8,546 nt of DNA from a bacterium (GCA_029946075.1 JAQSDT010000039.1:1-8546); one strand, 5' to 3'. Numbered from the stretch's first letter, positions 1 to 6,248 are shown. Numbers and translations: made by a program. The notes: generated by a model not told the origin, from the letters alone.

Positions 1-638
1 GAGGATGCGTCGCCCTTGTTGAAGGCTGTCCAGATGGCAGTCCGGGCAGCAGGGTCGGCGTCCTGGTGCTCGGCGCAATCGATCCGGAGGTCCCGGGTGC
101 CGAAGGCCGCGTTCACAAGGGCGCAGTGGTGGGGCGCATCGCTTGCGGCGTGCGCGAATGGCCGAAAATGCGCGCAGGTCACGCAAAGCCGCTGCACCGG
201 GATCGCACCGCTCACCTGCAGCGCGCGCACGACCATGACGATGTGCAGGAAGAAATCGGCCTGCTCGGCGGCCGGCATTGCCGCGACCACGGCGCGCAGC
301 CGCGAAGGTTGCCGCGTCAGCCGCTGCACCATGGCCTTGCCTTCGCCGCTCAGTTCAAGCGCCCGTGCCCGCGCATCGCTGGCGTCCTTGCGCCGGATCA
401 CCAGTTTCTTGCGCACGAGGGCCTCGACCGAAGCGGACGCGGACGGAAGCGAGACGGCAAGATGCCCGGCGACCTGTTGCAGGCGCGCCGGCGCGCGGCG
501 CTTCAGGTAGATCAGGATGCCGGCCTGGGTGGGCGTCAGCTCCGTCGCCTCGGCGGCGGCCCAGTCGTCGGCACGGGCCGTCGCGCCGAGCCGGTCGAGG
601 CCGTCGAGGATGTTGGAGACGAGGTTCTGCTTTTCCAT
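1..638 (-). CDS. MarR-family transcriptional regulator with C-terminal Cys/His cluster (partial, runs off the left edge)
   Basis: The open frame starts at the ATG at 638-636 and is still open after 212 codons at base 1, so the C-terminus is missing. Residues about 1-145 read as a MarR winged helix: a helical start (EKQNLVSNILDGLDRL), a helix-turn-helix near 52-80 (LQQVAGHLAVSLPSASASVE), a wing with RRKDASDARARALELSGEG near 82-100, then a dimerisation helix. Beyond the usual MarR length of about 140-150 residues, the protein continues with C152-V-T-C155, H170-H171-C172 and C188-A-E-H191, a spacing that suggests a bound metal ion or Fe-S cluster. MarR proteins are dimeric repressors released by small ligands or by oxidation; which applies here is unknown. 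The gene is divergent from the serine hydrolase, and a perfect inverted repeat lies just upstream. No Shine-Dalgarno precedes the ATG. The family call is firm; the role of the tail is inference. Confidence 0.87.
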   Translation of the reverse strand, partial: MEKQNLVSNILDGLDRLGATARADDWAAAEATELTPTQAGILIYLKRRAPARLQQVAGHLAVSLPSASASVEALVRKKLVIRRKDASDARARALELSGEGKAMVQRLTRQPSRLRAVVAAMPAAEQADFFLHIVMVVRALQVSGAIPVQRLCVTCAHFRPFAHAASDAPHHCALVNAAFGTRDLRIDCAEHQDADPAARTAIWTAFNKGDAS

Positions 639-642
639 GCGT

Positions 643-672
643 TATTTACTTAGGAGTACTAAGTAACGTCAA
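643..672 (-). promoter_or_regulatory. Candidate promoter of the marR-type gene
   Basis: On the minus strand TTGACG (672-667) is a good -35. It is followed after 17 nt by GTAAAT (649-644), or after 18 nt by TAAATA (648-643); each matches the -10 consensus at only three of six positions. Transcription would begin close to the A of the start codon at 638, and no Shine-Dalgarno is visible, so the message could be leaderless. The spacer is filled by the inverted repeat at 646-666, which fits simple autorepression. The -10 is weak, so this is a candidate only. Confidence 0.45.
646..666. promoter_or_regulatory. Probable MarR operator: perfect 8-bp inverted repeat
   Basis: TTACTTAG (646-653) and CTAAGTAA (659-666) are exact reverse complements separated by 5 bp, a 21-bp AT-rich dyad in otherwise GC-rich DNA. 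Length and symmetry suit a MarR dimer. It abuts the -35 of the regulator's candidate promoter, covers its spacer and reaches its -10. It also lies about 77 bp upstream of the hydrolase start, so one site could control both divergent genes. Binding by this MarR is inferred from position. Confidence 0.7.
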
Positions 673-742
673 GGGCCGGGGCAGATGCTGCGTCCCGCGG
701 GCCTGCGTGTTACGGTTGTCGATCATTTCCGGAGCCAGTCTG

Positions 743-2005
743 ATGTCCGTCGCGACCGCACCAAACTCATCCGCCACGCCGTCCGCCAGTGAGACCGATC
801 CGGAGGCGCTGGGCTGGATGCAGGGCTTTCCGCCGCCGCGTGACAAGACCATCACCTTCCAGGACGGCTCGTTCCGCAGTTTTCCCGAACTGCGCTGGGC
901 GTGGAGCAACATTCGCCAGCTGGTGCCGACGGTGAATGTCTGGCGCGGGACGGGGCCGGCGTCGGTGCTGCCGCGCGCGGAGCAGGATATCGGCGGCTCG
1001 GCTTCGGTGACGATGGACGGACGTCCGATGACGTTCGAGCGCATGTTAGGGGAAACCTATGCCGACGGGATCGCGGTACTGCATCGGGGCAGGCTGATCT
1101 ACGAGCGCTATTTCGGCGCGCTGCAGTCGCACAAGCCGCATATCGGGATGTCCGTGACGAAATCGTTCACCGGCACGCTCGCCGGCATTTTGGTTGCGGA
1201 AGGCAAGATCGATCCGCAGGCGCCCATCACCGATTACATCCCCGAGCTGAAGGCGAGCGCGTTCGGCGACGCACGCGTGCACGAGGCGATGGATATGACC
1301 ACCGGCCTGCAATACACCGAGGTCTACACCGACAGGAATTCCGACGTGTGGGGGCTGCGGCGCGCCAACGGCATGGCGCCGATCCCGCCAGACTATGAAG
1401 GCGCGACCAACATCTTCGATTTCCTGCGCGGCCAGAAGAAACATGGCGAGCATGGCAAGGCGTTCGCCTACAAGACCGTCAATTCCGACGTGCTGGCCTT
1501 CATCTGCCGCCGCGCCGGCGGCATGGCGCTGGCGGAGTTGCTCTCACAGCGAATCTGGGCGCCGATGGGCGCGGAAGAGGACGCGCATTATCACGTCGAC
1601 CGCATCGGTATCGAGAGCGGCGGCGGAGGGTTGTCGACGACGCTGCGCGATCTCGCGCGCTTCGGCGAAACGATCCGCAATCACGGTCGCTTCAACGGCC
1701 GCCAGATCGTGCCGTCCTCCGTCGTCGAAGACATCGCCCGCGGCGGCGATCCCGCCAGGTTCAAGCCGGCCGGCTACGTCACCTTGCCCGGCGCGTCCTA
1801 TCGCAATCAATGGTGGGTGACGCACAACGCCCACGGCGCCTTCATGGCGCGCGGCGTGTACGGGCAGGGCATCTACATCGATCCCAAGGCCGAGATGGTG
1901 ATCGCGCGCTACGCCTCGCACCCGATGGCCGGGAACGCAGCGAACGATCCCGTGACGCTGCCGGCGTATATGGCGCTGGCAAAGGATTTGATGGCCGGCG
2001 GGTGA
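743..2005 (+). CDS. Serine hydrolase, class C beta-lactamase/NylB-like (COG1680) family
   Basis: 420 residues from the ATG at 743, which has CGGAG (730-734) eight bases upstream. The open frame extends further 5' but crosses the operator and part of the MarR gene, so that extension is rejected. The active-site serine motif is S137-V-T-K140 in GMSVTKSF. The second motif is probably Y243 in FAYKTVNSDVL, with the tyrosine set as in 6-aminohexanoate-dimer hydrolases. GVYGQG at about 371-376 replaces the KTG strand motif of true penicillin-binding enzymes. SGGGGLSTTLRDLARFG near 291-307 is typical of the family. There is no signal peptide, so a cytoplasmic amidase or esterase is more likely than a secreted beta-lactamase. 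Family members cleave amides and esters by acyl-serine chemistry; the substrate here cannot be told. It is divergent from the MarR gene and may be its target. Confidence 0.88.
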   Translation: MSVATAPNSSATPSASETDPEALGWMQGFPPPRDKTITFQDGSFRSFPELRWAWSNIRQLVPTVNVWRGTGPASVLPRAEQDIGGSASVTMDGRPMTFERMLGETYADGIAVLHRGRLIYERYFGALQSHKPHIGMSVTKSFTGTLAGILVAEGKIDPQAPITDYIPELKASAFGDARVHEAMDMTTGLQYTEVYTDRNSDVWGLRRANGMAPIPPDYEGATNIFDFLRGQKKHGEHGKAFAYKTVNSDVLAFICRRAGGMALAELLSQRIWAPMGAEEDAHYHVDRIGIESGGGGLSTTLRDLARFGETIRNHGRFNGRQIVPSSVVEDIARGGDPARFKPAGYVTLPGASYRNQWWVTHNAHGAFMARGVYGQGIYIDPKAEMVIARYASHPMAGNAANDPVTLPAYMALAKDLMAGG

Positions 2006-2032
2006 GGTCGTGCCAAGCGCTCCATGTTAGTC

Positions 2033-2079
2033 CCGTCATCCCAGCGACAAAGGCGAAGCCTTTGCGCGGGGGGTGACGG
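2033..2079. terminator. Long interrupted hairpin between convergent genes (terminator or REP-like element)
   Basis: The outer arms are CCGTCATCCC (2033-2042) and GGGGTGACGG (2070-2079), pairing throughout with one G-U pair in RNA. Inside, GCG (2044-2046) pairs with CGC (2065-2067). The core is CAAAGGC (2048-2054), loop GAA, GCCTTTG (2058-2064). It begins 28 bp after the hydrolase stop and ends 17 bp before the stop of the convergent VOC gene. There is no T-run, so a bidirectional terminator is plausible but unproved. The CGTCATCCC arm resembles dispersed intergenic palindromes of Bradyrhizobium-type genomes. Confidence 0.55.
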
Positions 2080-2096
2080 ATCACTGAACGCGAGAC

Positions 2097-2570
2097 TTAC
2101 CCCCGCACCGCGGCCTCGATCTTCGCCACGTCGATCTTCCCCATCGGCATCATCGCATCGAACGCGCGCTTGGCGACGTCGCCGCCCTTGGCCATCGCCT
2201 CCGTCAGCACGCGCGGCGTGATCTGCCAGGACATGCCCCATTTGTCCTTGCACCAGCCGCAGGCGCTGGCGGTGCCGCCATTGCCGACGATCGCGTTCCA
2301 GTAACGGTCGGTCTCGGCCTGGTCGTCGGTGGCGATCTGGAACGAGAAGGCTTCGCTGTGCTTGAAGATGTCGCCGCCGTTGAGGCCGATGCAGGGAATG
2401 CCGCACACGGTGAACAGCACCGTCAGCACCTGGCCCTTCTTGCCGCCCGGAAAATCCGACGGCGCCTTGTGGACGGCGTCGACGCGGCTGTCGGGAAAGG
2501 TCGTTGCGTAAAAATTCGCCGCTTCCTCGGCGTCGTGATTGTACCACAGGCACAGCGTGTTCTTGCTCAT
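2097..2570 (-). CDS. VOC-superfamily protein, PhnB-like (3-demethylubiquinone-9 3-methyltransferase-type fold)
   Basis: 157 residues; the ATG at 2570-2568 is preceded on the minus strand by GGAGA six bases upstream. The start NTLCLWYNHDAEEAANFYATTFPDSRV, the central KKGQVLTVLFTVCGIPCIGLNGG and the end CGWCKDKWGMSWQITPRVL (about 104-122) are typical of the PhnB group of the glyoxalase/bleomycin-resistance/dioxygenase fold. The C-terminus AMMPMGKIDVAKIEAAVRG is also usual in these proteins. Members are small dimers of beta-alpha-beta-beta-beta modules, and most have no known reaction; the methyltransferase label on some relatives is historical. The gene lies 104 bp downstream of the deformylase-like gene on the same strand, and cotranscription is possible. 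Substrate unknown. Confidence 0.87.
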   Translation of the reverse strand: MSKNTLCLWYNHDAEEAANFYATTFPDSRVDAVHKAPSDFPGGKKGQVLTVLFTVCGIPCIGLNGGDIFKHSEAFSFQIATDDQAETDRYWNAIVGNGGTASACGWCKDKWGMSWQITPRVLTEAMAKGGDVAKRAFDAMMPMGKIDVAKIEAAVRG

Positions 2571-2644
2571 CGGGAATCTCCGTGAATTGGCCGCTTGCGG
2601 CGGGGTTCGGACACAGGACGTTCGAGCCGGCCGCGTTCCGACAC

Positions 2645-2673
2645 CTCAGTTGAATTTTTTCAAAGGGCCTGAG
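2645..2673 (-). terminator. Weak candidate hairpin between the deformylase-like and VOC genes
   Basis: TTGAA (2650-2654) and TTCAA (2659-2663) pair around a TTTT loop. The flanking CTCAG (2645-2649) and CTGAG (2669-2673) can extend the stem past a 5-nt bulge. It starts immediately after the deformylase-like stop codon. No U-tract follows on the minus strand, so termination would be inefficient at best. Confidence 0.25.
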
Positions 2674-2674
2674 A

Positions 2675-3196
2675 TCAACGGGTTACGCTCGTTCCGGCCT
2701 GGGCCCGCGACAGCTTCTCGAACCCCTTGACCAGCCGCTCGCGCTTCAGCCGCGATAGCCGACGGATCCAGAACATCCCGTCGAGCTGGTCGATCTCGTG
2801 CTGATGGCACACCGCGCGCAGCCCGTCCGATTCTTCCGTGTGCGCATGGCCGTCGAGATCCCGATAGCCGATCGCAACGCGCGCGTGGCGGCTGACCTCG
2901 TCGTTGACGCCGGGCATCGAGACGCTGCCTTCGCGGTGAAAAATCATCTCGGGCGAGGCCCAGATGAGTTCCGGGTTCACATAGGTTCGCGGCCCTTCGG
3001 CGGCGTCGAGTTCCAGCACCACGACGCGCAAGGACACGCCGATATGCGGCGCGGTGATGCCGATCCCGGGCGCGGCGCGCATCGTATCCAGCAGGTCCGC
3101 GGCGAGGGCGCGCAGGGCATCGTCGAAGGCGGTCACGGGCTGCGCGGGGCGCGCGAGCCCTGGATCGGGGTAGCGGACGATGGGGCGGATGGTCAT
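2675..3196 (-). CDS. Peptide-deformylase-like protein with altered active-site motifs
   Basis: 173 residues, normal deformylase length, with the standard opening (RPIVRYPDPGLARPAQPV) and all three family motifs in order. Motif 1 is G44-I-G-I-T-A-P-H51, where active enzymes have Gln at the last position. Motif 2 is E89-G-S91-V-S, where the Cys metal ligand has become Ser (AGC). Motif 3 is H133-E134-I-D-Q137 in place of HExxH, so the second His ligand is Gln (CAG). Peptide deformylase removes the N-formyl group from new proteins. Two of three metal ligands and the motif 1 Gln are changed, so ordinary deformylation is doubtful, yet the frame is intact and the catalytic Glu remains. It may be a paralogue with another substrate, an altered metal site or a non-catalytic role. 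The housekeeping def gene should lie elsewhere. The Shine-Dalgarno is weak. It is divergent from the MFS gene. Confidence 0.85.
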   Translation of the reverse strand: MTIRPIVRYPDPGLARPAQPVTAFDDALRALAADLLDTMRAAPGIGITAPHIGVSLRVVVLELDAAEGPRTYVNPELIWASPEMIFHREGSVSMPGVNDEVSRHARVAIGYRDLDGHAHTEESDGLRAVCHQHEIDQLDGMFWIRRLSRLKRERLVKGFEKLSRAQAGTSVTR

Positions 3197-3241
3197 GATA
3201 ACCCAGGCTCATAAGCCAGTGTGGGGCGCCAGGGGAAAAAA

Positions 3242-3251
3242 ATTTCGAAAT
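3242..3251. promoter_or_regulatory. 10-bp palindrome in a divergent intergenic region
   Basis: ATTTCGAAAT is self-complementary and lies in the AT-rich centre of the 129-bp gap between the deformylase-like gene and the MFS transporter. It could be an operator for either gene. No regulator gene lies next to it and I could not identify convincing -35/-10 pairs around it, so support is positional only. Confidence 0.2.
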
Positions 3252-3325
3252 GTGCTCGCCGAATTGTAGCTTGCGGCCGACCCCGTTCGTCTTGCATCCA
3301 GAGAGTAAGGCTGGAGACCGGAAAA

Positions 3326-4549
3326 ATGGAAGATTCCAGATATCGCTGGGTGATCGTCGCGGCCGGCGGCCTGCTGGGCTGCGTCGCGATCGGCGGCATG
3401 TTCTCGCTGCCGGTGTTTTTGCAGCCGATCGCGAAGGAAACCGGCTGGTCGGTGACCGGCATTTCCAGCGCCATGACGATCGGCTTCCTGGCCATGGCAT
3501 GTACCAGCATGCTCTGGGGCAATTTGTCGGACAGGTTCGGGCCGCTGCCGGTGGTGCTGACCGGCTCGATCGTGCTGTCGGCAAGCCTCGCGCTCGCCAG
3601 CCTCGCGCCGTCGCTGATCGCGTTCCAGTTCATGTTCGGGCTGATGGTCGGCGGCTCGATTTCGGCGATCTTCGCGCCGATGATGGCCTGCGTCACCGGC
3701 TGGTTCGATACCCATCGCAGCCTTGCGGTGTCGCTGGTGTCGGCCGGCATGGGCATGGCGCCGATGACGATGTCGCCATTCGCGGCGTGGCTGATCTCAA
3801 ACCACGACTGGCGCACCTCAATGCAGATCGTGGCGCTGGTCGTCGCCGCCATCATGATCCCGGCCGCGCTGTTCGTGCGCCGCCCGCCGGCGCTGGCGGC
3901 TGCGCCGGTGGCGGCGTCCGGCGATGCGGGGCAGGAGGGGATGTCGCTGGGGCAGGTGGTGCGCTCGCCGCAATTCGTCATCCTGCTCGCGACCAACTTC
4001 TTCTGCTGCGCCACCCATTCCGGGCCGATCATCCACACCGTCAGCTATGCCATCAGCTGCGGCATTCCGCTGATCGCGGCCGTCACCATCTACAGCGTCG
4101 AGGGTCTCGCCGGCCTCGGCGGCCGCATCGCCTTCGGCCTGCTCGGCGATCGCTTCGGCGCCAAGCGCATCCTGGTGTTCGGGCTGCTCGCGCAGGCGTT
4201 CGGCGCGCTGAGTTACGCCTTCGTCCACGAACTCGCCTCGTTTTACACCGTCGCCGCCATCTTCGGTTTCATCTATGCCGGCACCATGCCGCTCTATGCG
4301 GTGCTGGTGCGCGAAAACTTTCCGCTGCGGATGCTCGGCACCGTGATCGGCGGCACCGCGATGGCCGGCAGCCTCGGCATGGCGACCGGCCCGCTGGCCG
4401 GCGGCCTCATCTACGACACGTTCGCAAGTTATGCTTGGCTCTATATCGGTTCGTGGATCATGGGCCTCGGCGCATTCTTTATCATTATGTTGTTCAAGCC
4501 GGTGCCGGCCCAGCCGCCTGTGGCACTGCAGGGGGTAGCCGCACGATGA
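3326..4549 (+). CDS. MFS transporter (12-helix, monocarboxylate/oxalate-formate-antiporter style)
   Basis: 407 residues from the ATG at 3326, with CTGGAG (3311-3316) nine bases upstream; the frame is open from 3221 but has no better start. The protein is a run of hydrophobic helices in two halves joined by a polar linker near 185-212. Motif A appears twice, as G65-N-L-S-D-R-F-G72 after the second helix and GLLGDRFGAKR (271-281) in the matching place in the second half. This repeat is the hallmark of the major facilitator superfamily, which moves small solutes across the inner membrane using ion gradients. The N-terminal RYRWVIVAAGGLLG and overall style resemble the OxlT/monocarboxylate group, but no substrate can be assigned. 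Its stop overlaps the next start (ATGA at 4546-4549), so it is probably translationally coupled to the glutathione S-transferase-like gene. Confidence 0.92.
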   Translation: MEDSRYRWVIVAAGGLLGCVAIGGMFSLPVFLQPIAKETGWSVTGISSAMTIGFLAMACTSMLWGNLSDRFGPLPVVLTGSIVLSASLALASLAPSLIAFQFMFGLMVGGSISAIFAPMMACVTGWFDTHRSLAVSLVSAGMGMAPMTMSPFAAWLISNHDWRTSMQIVALVVAAIMIPAALFVRRPPALAAAPVAASGDAGQEGMSLGQVVRSPQFVILLATNFFCCATHSGPIIHTVSYAISCGIPLIAAVTIYSVEGLAGLGGRIAFGLLGDRFGAKRILVFGLLAQAFGALSYAFVHELASFYTVAAIFGFIYAGTMPLYAVLVRENFPLRMLGTVIGGTAMAGSLGMATGPLAGGLIYDTFASYAWLYIGSWIMGLGAFFIIMLFKPVPAQPPVALQGVAAR

Positions 4550-5199
4550 CCATCACCATCACGGCCTTCGAGCGGTCGCCCGATGGCGGCAAGGGGCTGG
4601 CGCGCGATACCCGCGTGCGCTGGGCGCTGGAGGAAGTCGGCCAGCCCTACGAGGTTCGCCTGGTCTCGTTTGCCGCGATGAAGCAGCCCGCGCATCTGGC
4701 GCTTCATCCCTTCGGTCAGATCCCGACCTTTGAGGAAGACGATCTTTCCCTGTTCGAGACAGGGGCGATCGTCTTCCACATCGCCCAGCGCCATGCGGGC
4801 CTGTTGCCAGATGATGCCAACGGACGGGCGCGCGCGATCACCTGGATGTTCGCCGCGCTCAACACAGTGGAGCCGGCGGTCTTCGAACTCGTCACCGTCA
4901 GGATCATCGAAGGCGACAAGCCCTGGAGTAAGGAGCGCCTGCCGCTGGTCGAGGCCCGCATCCACGAGCGGTTGAAGCAACTTTCCGCGCGCCTCGGCGA
5001 TGCCGACTGGCTCGATGGCGCCTTCAGCGCGGGCGATTTGATGATGGTATCGGTGCTGCTGCGGCTGAAACCATCAGGCCTTCTCGCCGGATATCCCAAC
5101 CTTGCGGCCTATGTCGCGCGCGGCGAGGCGCGGCCTGCCTATCAGCGGGCCTTTGCCGCGCAGCTCGCCGTCAACACCGGCAAGTCCGCGGCCGGCTGA
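4546..5199 (+). CDS. Glutathione S-transferase-family protein
   Basis: 217 residues, normal GST length; the ATG at 4546 overlaps the MFS stop. Residues 1-83 look like the thioredoxin-fold glutathione-binding domain: a TITAFER strand, a helix with DTRVRWALEEVGQPYEV, the cis-proline element F56-G-Q-I-P60, and E71-T72-G-A-I, equivalent to the usual ESxAI that holds the glutathione gamma-glutamyl group. The C-terminal part is all-helical and carries FSAGDLMMVSVLLRL (160-174), the N-capping box region. Cytosolic GSTs conjugate or reduce substrates with glutathione. The catalytic residue is uncertain; Ser11 is a candidate. The pairing with an exporter- or importer-like MFS protein suggests a shared small-molecule substrate, which is inference. 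Confidence 0.88.
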   Translation: MTITITAFERSPDGGKGLARDTRVRWALEEVGQPYEVRLVSFAAMKQPAHLALHPFGQIPTFEEDDLSLFETGAIVFHIAQRHAGLLPDDANGRARAITWMFAALNTVEPAVFELVTVRIIEGDKPWSKERLPLVEARIHERLKQLSARLGDADWLDGAFSAGDLMMVSVLLRLKPSGLLAGYPNLAAYVARGEARPAYQRAFAAQLAVNTGKSAAG

Positions 5200-5225
5200 T
5201 CGCTACCGGCGGCATCACGCAATCG

Positions 5226-5243
5226 TTAAACCGAACGGTTGAC
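5226..5243. promoter_or_regulatory. ArsR operator copy 1 (overlaps the -35)
   Basis: TTAAACCGAACGGTTGAC contains the core AACC-N4-GGTT dyad and matches the second copy at 14 of its first 17 positions. It covers the TTGACT -35 hexamer of the ArsR promoter. It begins exactly 39 bp before the matching base of copy 2. Binding by the adjacent ArsR protein is inferred from the repetition and position. Confidence 0.65.
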
Positions 5244-5266
5244 TATTAGCGCTGCGGCTCTATATT
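5239..5266 (+). promoter_or_regulatory. Sigma-70-type promoter of the arsR-type operon
   Basis: TTGACT (5239-5244) and TATATT (5261-5266) are each one or two bases from consensus and are 16 bp apart. A start 7-8 bases beyond the -10 falls on or next to the A of the ArsR ATG at 5274. No Shine-Dalgarno lies upstream of that ATG, so the first message is probably leaderless. Both promoter elements are overlapped by operator copies. Confidence 0.7.
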
Positions 5267-5282
5267 AAACCATATGGTTGAA
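5265..5282. promoter_or_regulatory. ArsR operator copy 2 (over the start codon)
   Basis: TTAAACCATATGGTTGAA is a near-perfect 18-bp dyad, eight of nine positions symmetric, with the perfect core AACCATATGGTT. It overlaps the last bases of the -10, the predicted transcription start and the ATG (5274-5276). The start codon is therefore part of the palindrome, and the first codons (Met-Val-Glu) are partly set by operator sequence. Confidence 0.72.
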
Positions 5283-5657
5283 CAATCGCATCTCGACGCC
5301 GTCTTTCACGCGCTGGCGGATCCCACCCGCCGCGCCATGCTCGGGCAATTGGCGGAGCGCGAACTCACGATCGGGGAACTCGCAATCCCCTTCAGCATGA
5401 GCTTCGCCGGCGCCTCCAAGCACGTGCGCGTGCTGGAAGACGCCGGCCTCGTGGAGCGCACAGTGCTCGGCCGCACCCATAGGTGCCGCCTCGAGGCGGC
5501 GCGGCTCGCCGAGGCCAATGCGTGGCTGAAACATTACGAGCGGTTCTGGAGCGTCCGGCTCGATGCCCTCGAGGCGTTGCTGCTGGAAGAGGACAGGGTC
5601 GCTGCGACGGCAAAAGCCAAGGCAAAACCGCGATCGCGGTCGAAGAAGGGACGATAG
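5274..5657 (+). CDS. ArsR-family winged-helix repressor (SRPBCC-partner type)
   Basis: 127 residues. The start LDAVFHALADPTRRAMLGQL is the classic opening of ArsR-type regulators paired with SRPBCC genes. The helix-turn-helix spans about 31-60, with recognition helix SFAGASKHVRVLEDAGLV, followed by the wing ERTVLGRTHRCRLE. The metal-binding ELCVCDL-type box of arsenic or zinc sensors is absent (TIGELAIPF instead), so control by metal through that site is unlikely. The C-terminal 14 residues are mostly Lys, Arg and Ala. The ATG lies inside an operator dyad and has no Shine-Dalgarno, which points to leaderless translation. The gene is followed two bases later by the SRPBCC gene. It most likely represses its own operon; the inducing signal is unknown. 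Confidence 0.92.
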   Translation: MVEQSHLDAVFHALADPTRRAMLGQLAERELTIGELAIPFSMSFAGASKHVRVLEDAGLVERTVLGRTHRCRLEAARLAEANAWLKHYERFWSVRLDALEALLLEEDRVAATAKAKAKPRSRSKKGR

Positions 5658-5659
5658 AG

Positions 5660-6217
5660 ATGAACGTGCGTACAAAACCTCAGCCGCCCGACGATCACGC
5701 GCCCGACCGCTACGGCGAACTGACCGAACCTGCGACGCTGCGGATTCAGCGGCTGCTGCCGGGACCGGTCGAGCGCATCTGGGCGTACCTCACCGACAGC
5801 GAGTTGCGCCGAAAATGGCTCGCCGCCGGCAGCATGGATATGGCGGTCGGCGCGCCGTTCGAACTGGTCTGGCGCAACGACGAACTCTGCGATTCCGCGT
5901 GCGCGCGGCCGGAGGGCTTCCCGGAAGAGCAGCGCATGCAGAGCCGGATCACCGAGCTCGATCCGCCGCGCAAGCTTTCGATCGCCTGGAACGGCACCGG
6001 CGACGTCACCTTCGAGCTCGCGCCGAAAGGCAAGGGCGTGCTGCTCACCATCACCCACCGCCGCTTCCCCGATCGCAGCACGCTGCTCAAGCACATGGCC
6101 GGATGGCACGCGCATCTCGATGCGATGACCGCGCGCGTCAATGACGAGGCGCCGGCACCGTTCTGGGACGGCTGGAACGGCCTGATGAAAGTCTACGACC
6201 GGCGGCTGCCGGAATAG
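5660..6217 (+). CDS. SRPBCC/AHSA1-like domain protein
   Basis: 185 residues; the ATG at 5660 lies two bases after the ArsR stop, with GAAGGGA (5644-5650) serving as Shine-Dalgarno inside the ArsR gene. The fold is recognised from the N-terminal strand and helix ATLRIQRLLPGPVERIWAYLTDSELRRKWLAAG, the middle RITELDPPRKLSIAWNGTGDVTFELAPKGKGVLLTITHRRF, and the long C-terminal helix beginning near HMAGWHAHLDAMTARV. These proteins form a deep hydrophobic pocket and bind lipids or small apolar ligands; they are often encoded after an ArsR regulator in soil alphaproteobacteria. No catalytic residues are evident. It could bind the compound sensed by the operon, but that is inference. Confidence 0.9.
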   Translation: MNVRTKPQPPDDHAPDRYGELTEPATLRIQRLLPGPVERIWAYLTDSELRRKWLAAGSMDMAVGAPFELVWRNDELCDSACARPEGFPEEQRMQSRITELDPPRKLSIAWNGTGDVTFELAPKGKGVLLTITHRRFPDRSTLLKHMAGWHAHLDAMTARVNDEAPAPFWDGWNGLMKVYDRRLPE

Positions 6218-6248
6218 CGACCATTGCAATCCAACAACAGCAACAAAC

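Noticed and set aside
278..742. Upstream extension of the serine hydrolase frame
   Set aside because: The frame is open, but it runs antisense through the MarR gene and across the operator, and the ATG at 743 has a good ribosome-binding site and begins family-like sequence.
646..1044. 132-residue minus-strand open frame over the start of the hydrolase
   Set aside because: It overlaps the operator and the coding start of a well-supported gene and shows no family features.
3250..4545. Long frame leading into the GST gene, as if a 649-residue fusion
   Set aside because: It is the alternate frame of the MFS gene; the translation is Arg/Gly/His-rich with no domain, and recognisable GST sequence begins only at 4546.
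5191..5210. GCCGG/CCGGC inverted repeat after the GST stop as a terminator
   Set aside because: The stem is only 5 bp with a 10-nt loop and no T-run, which is expected by chance in DNA this GC-rich.
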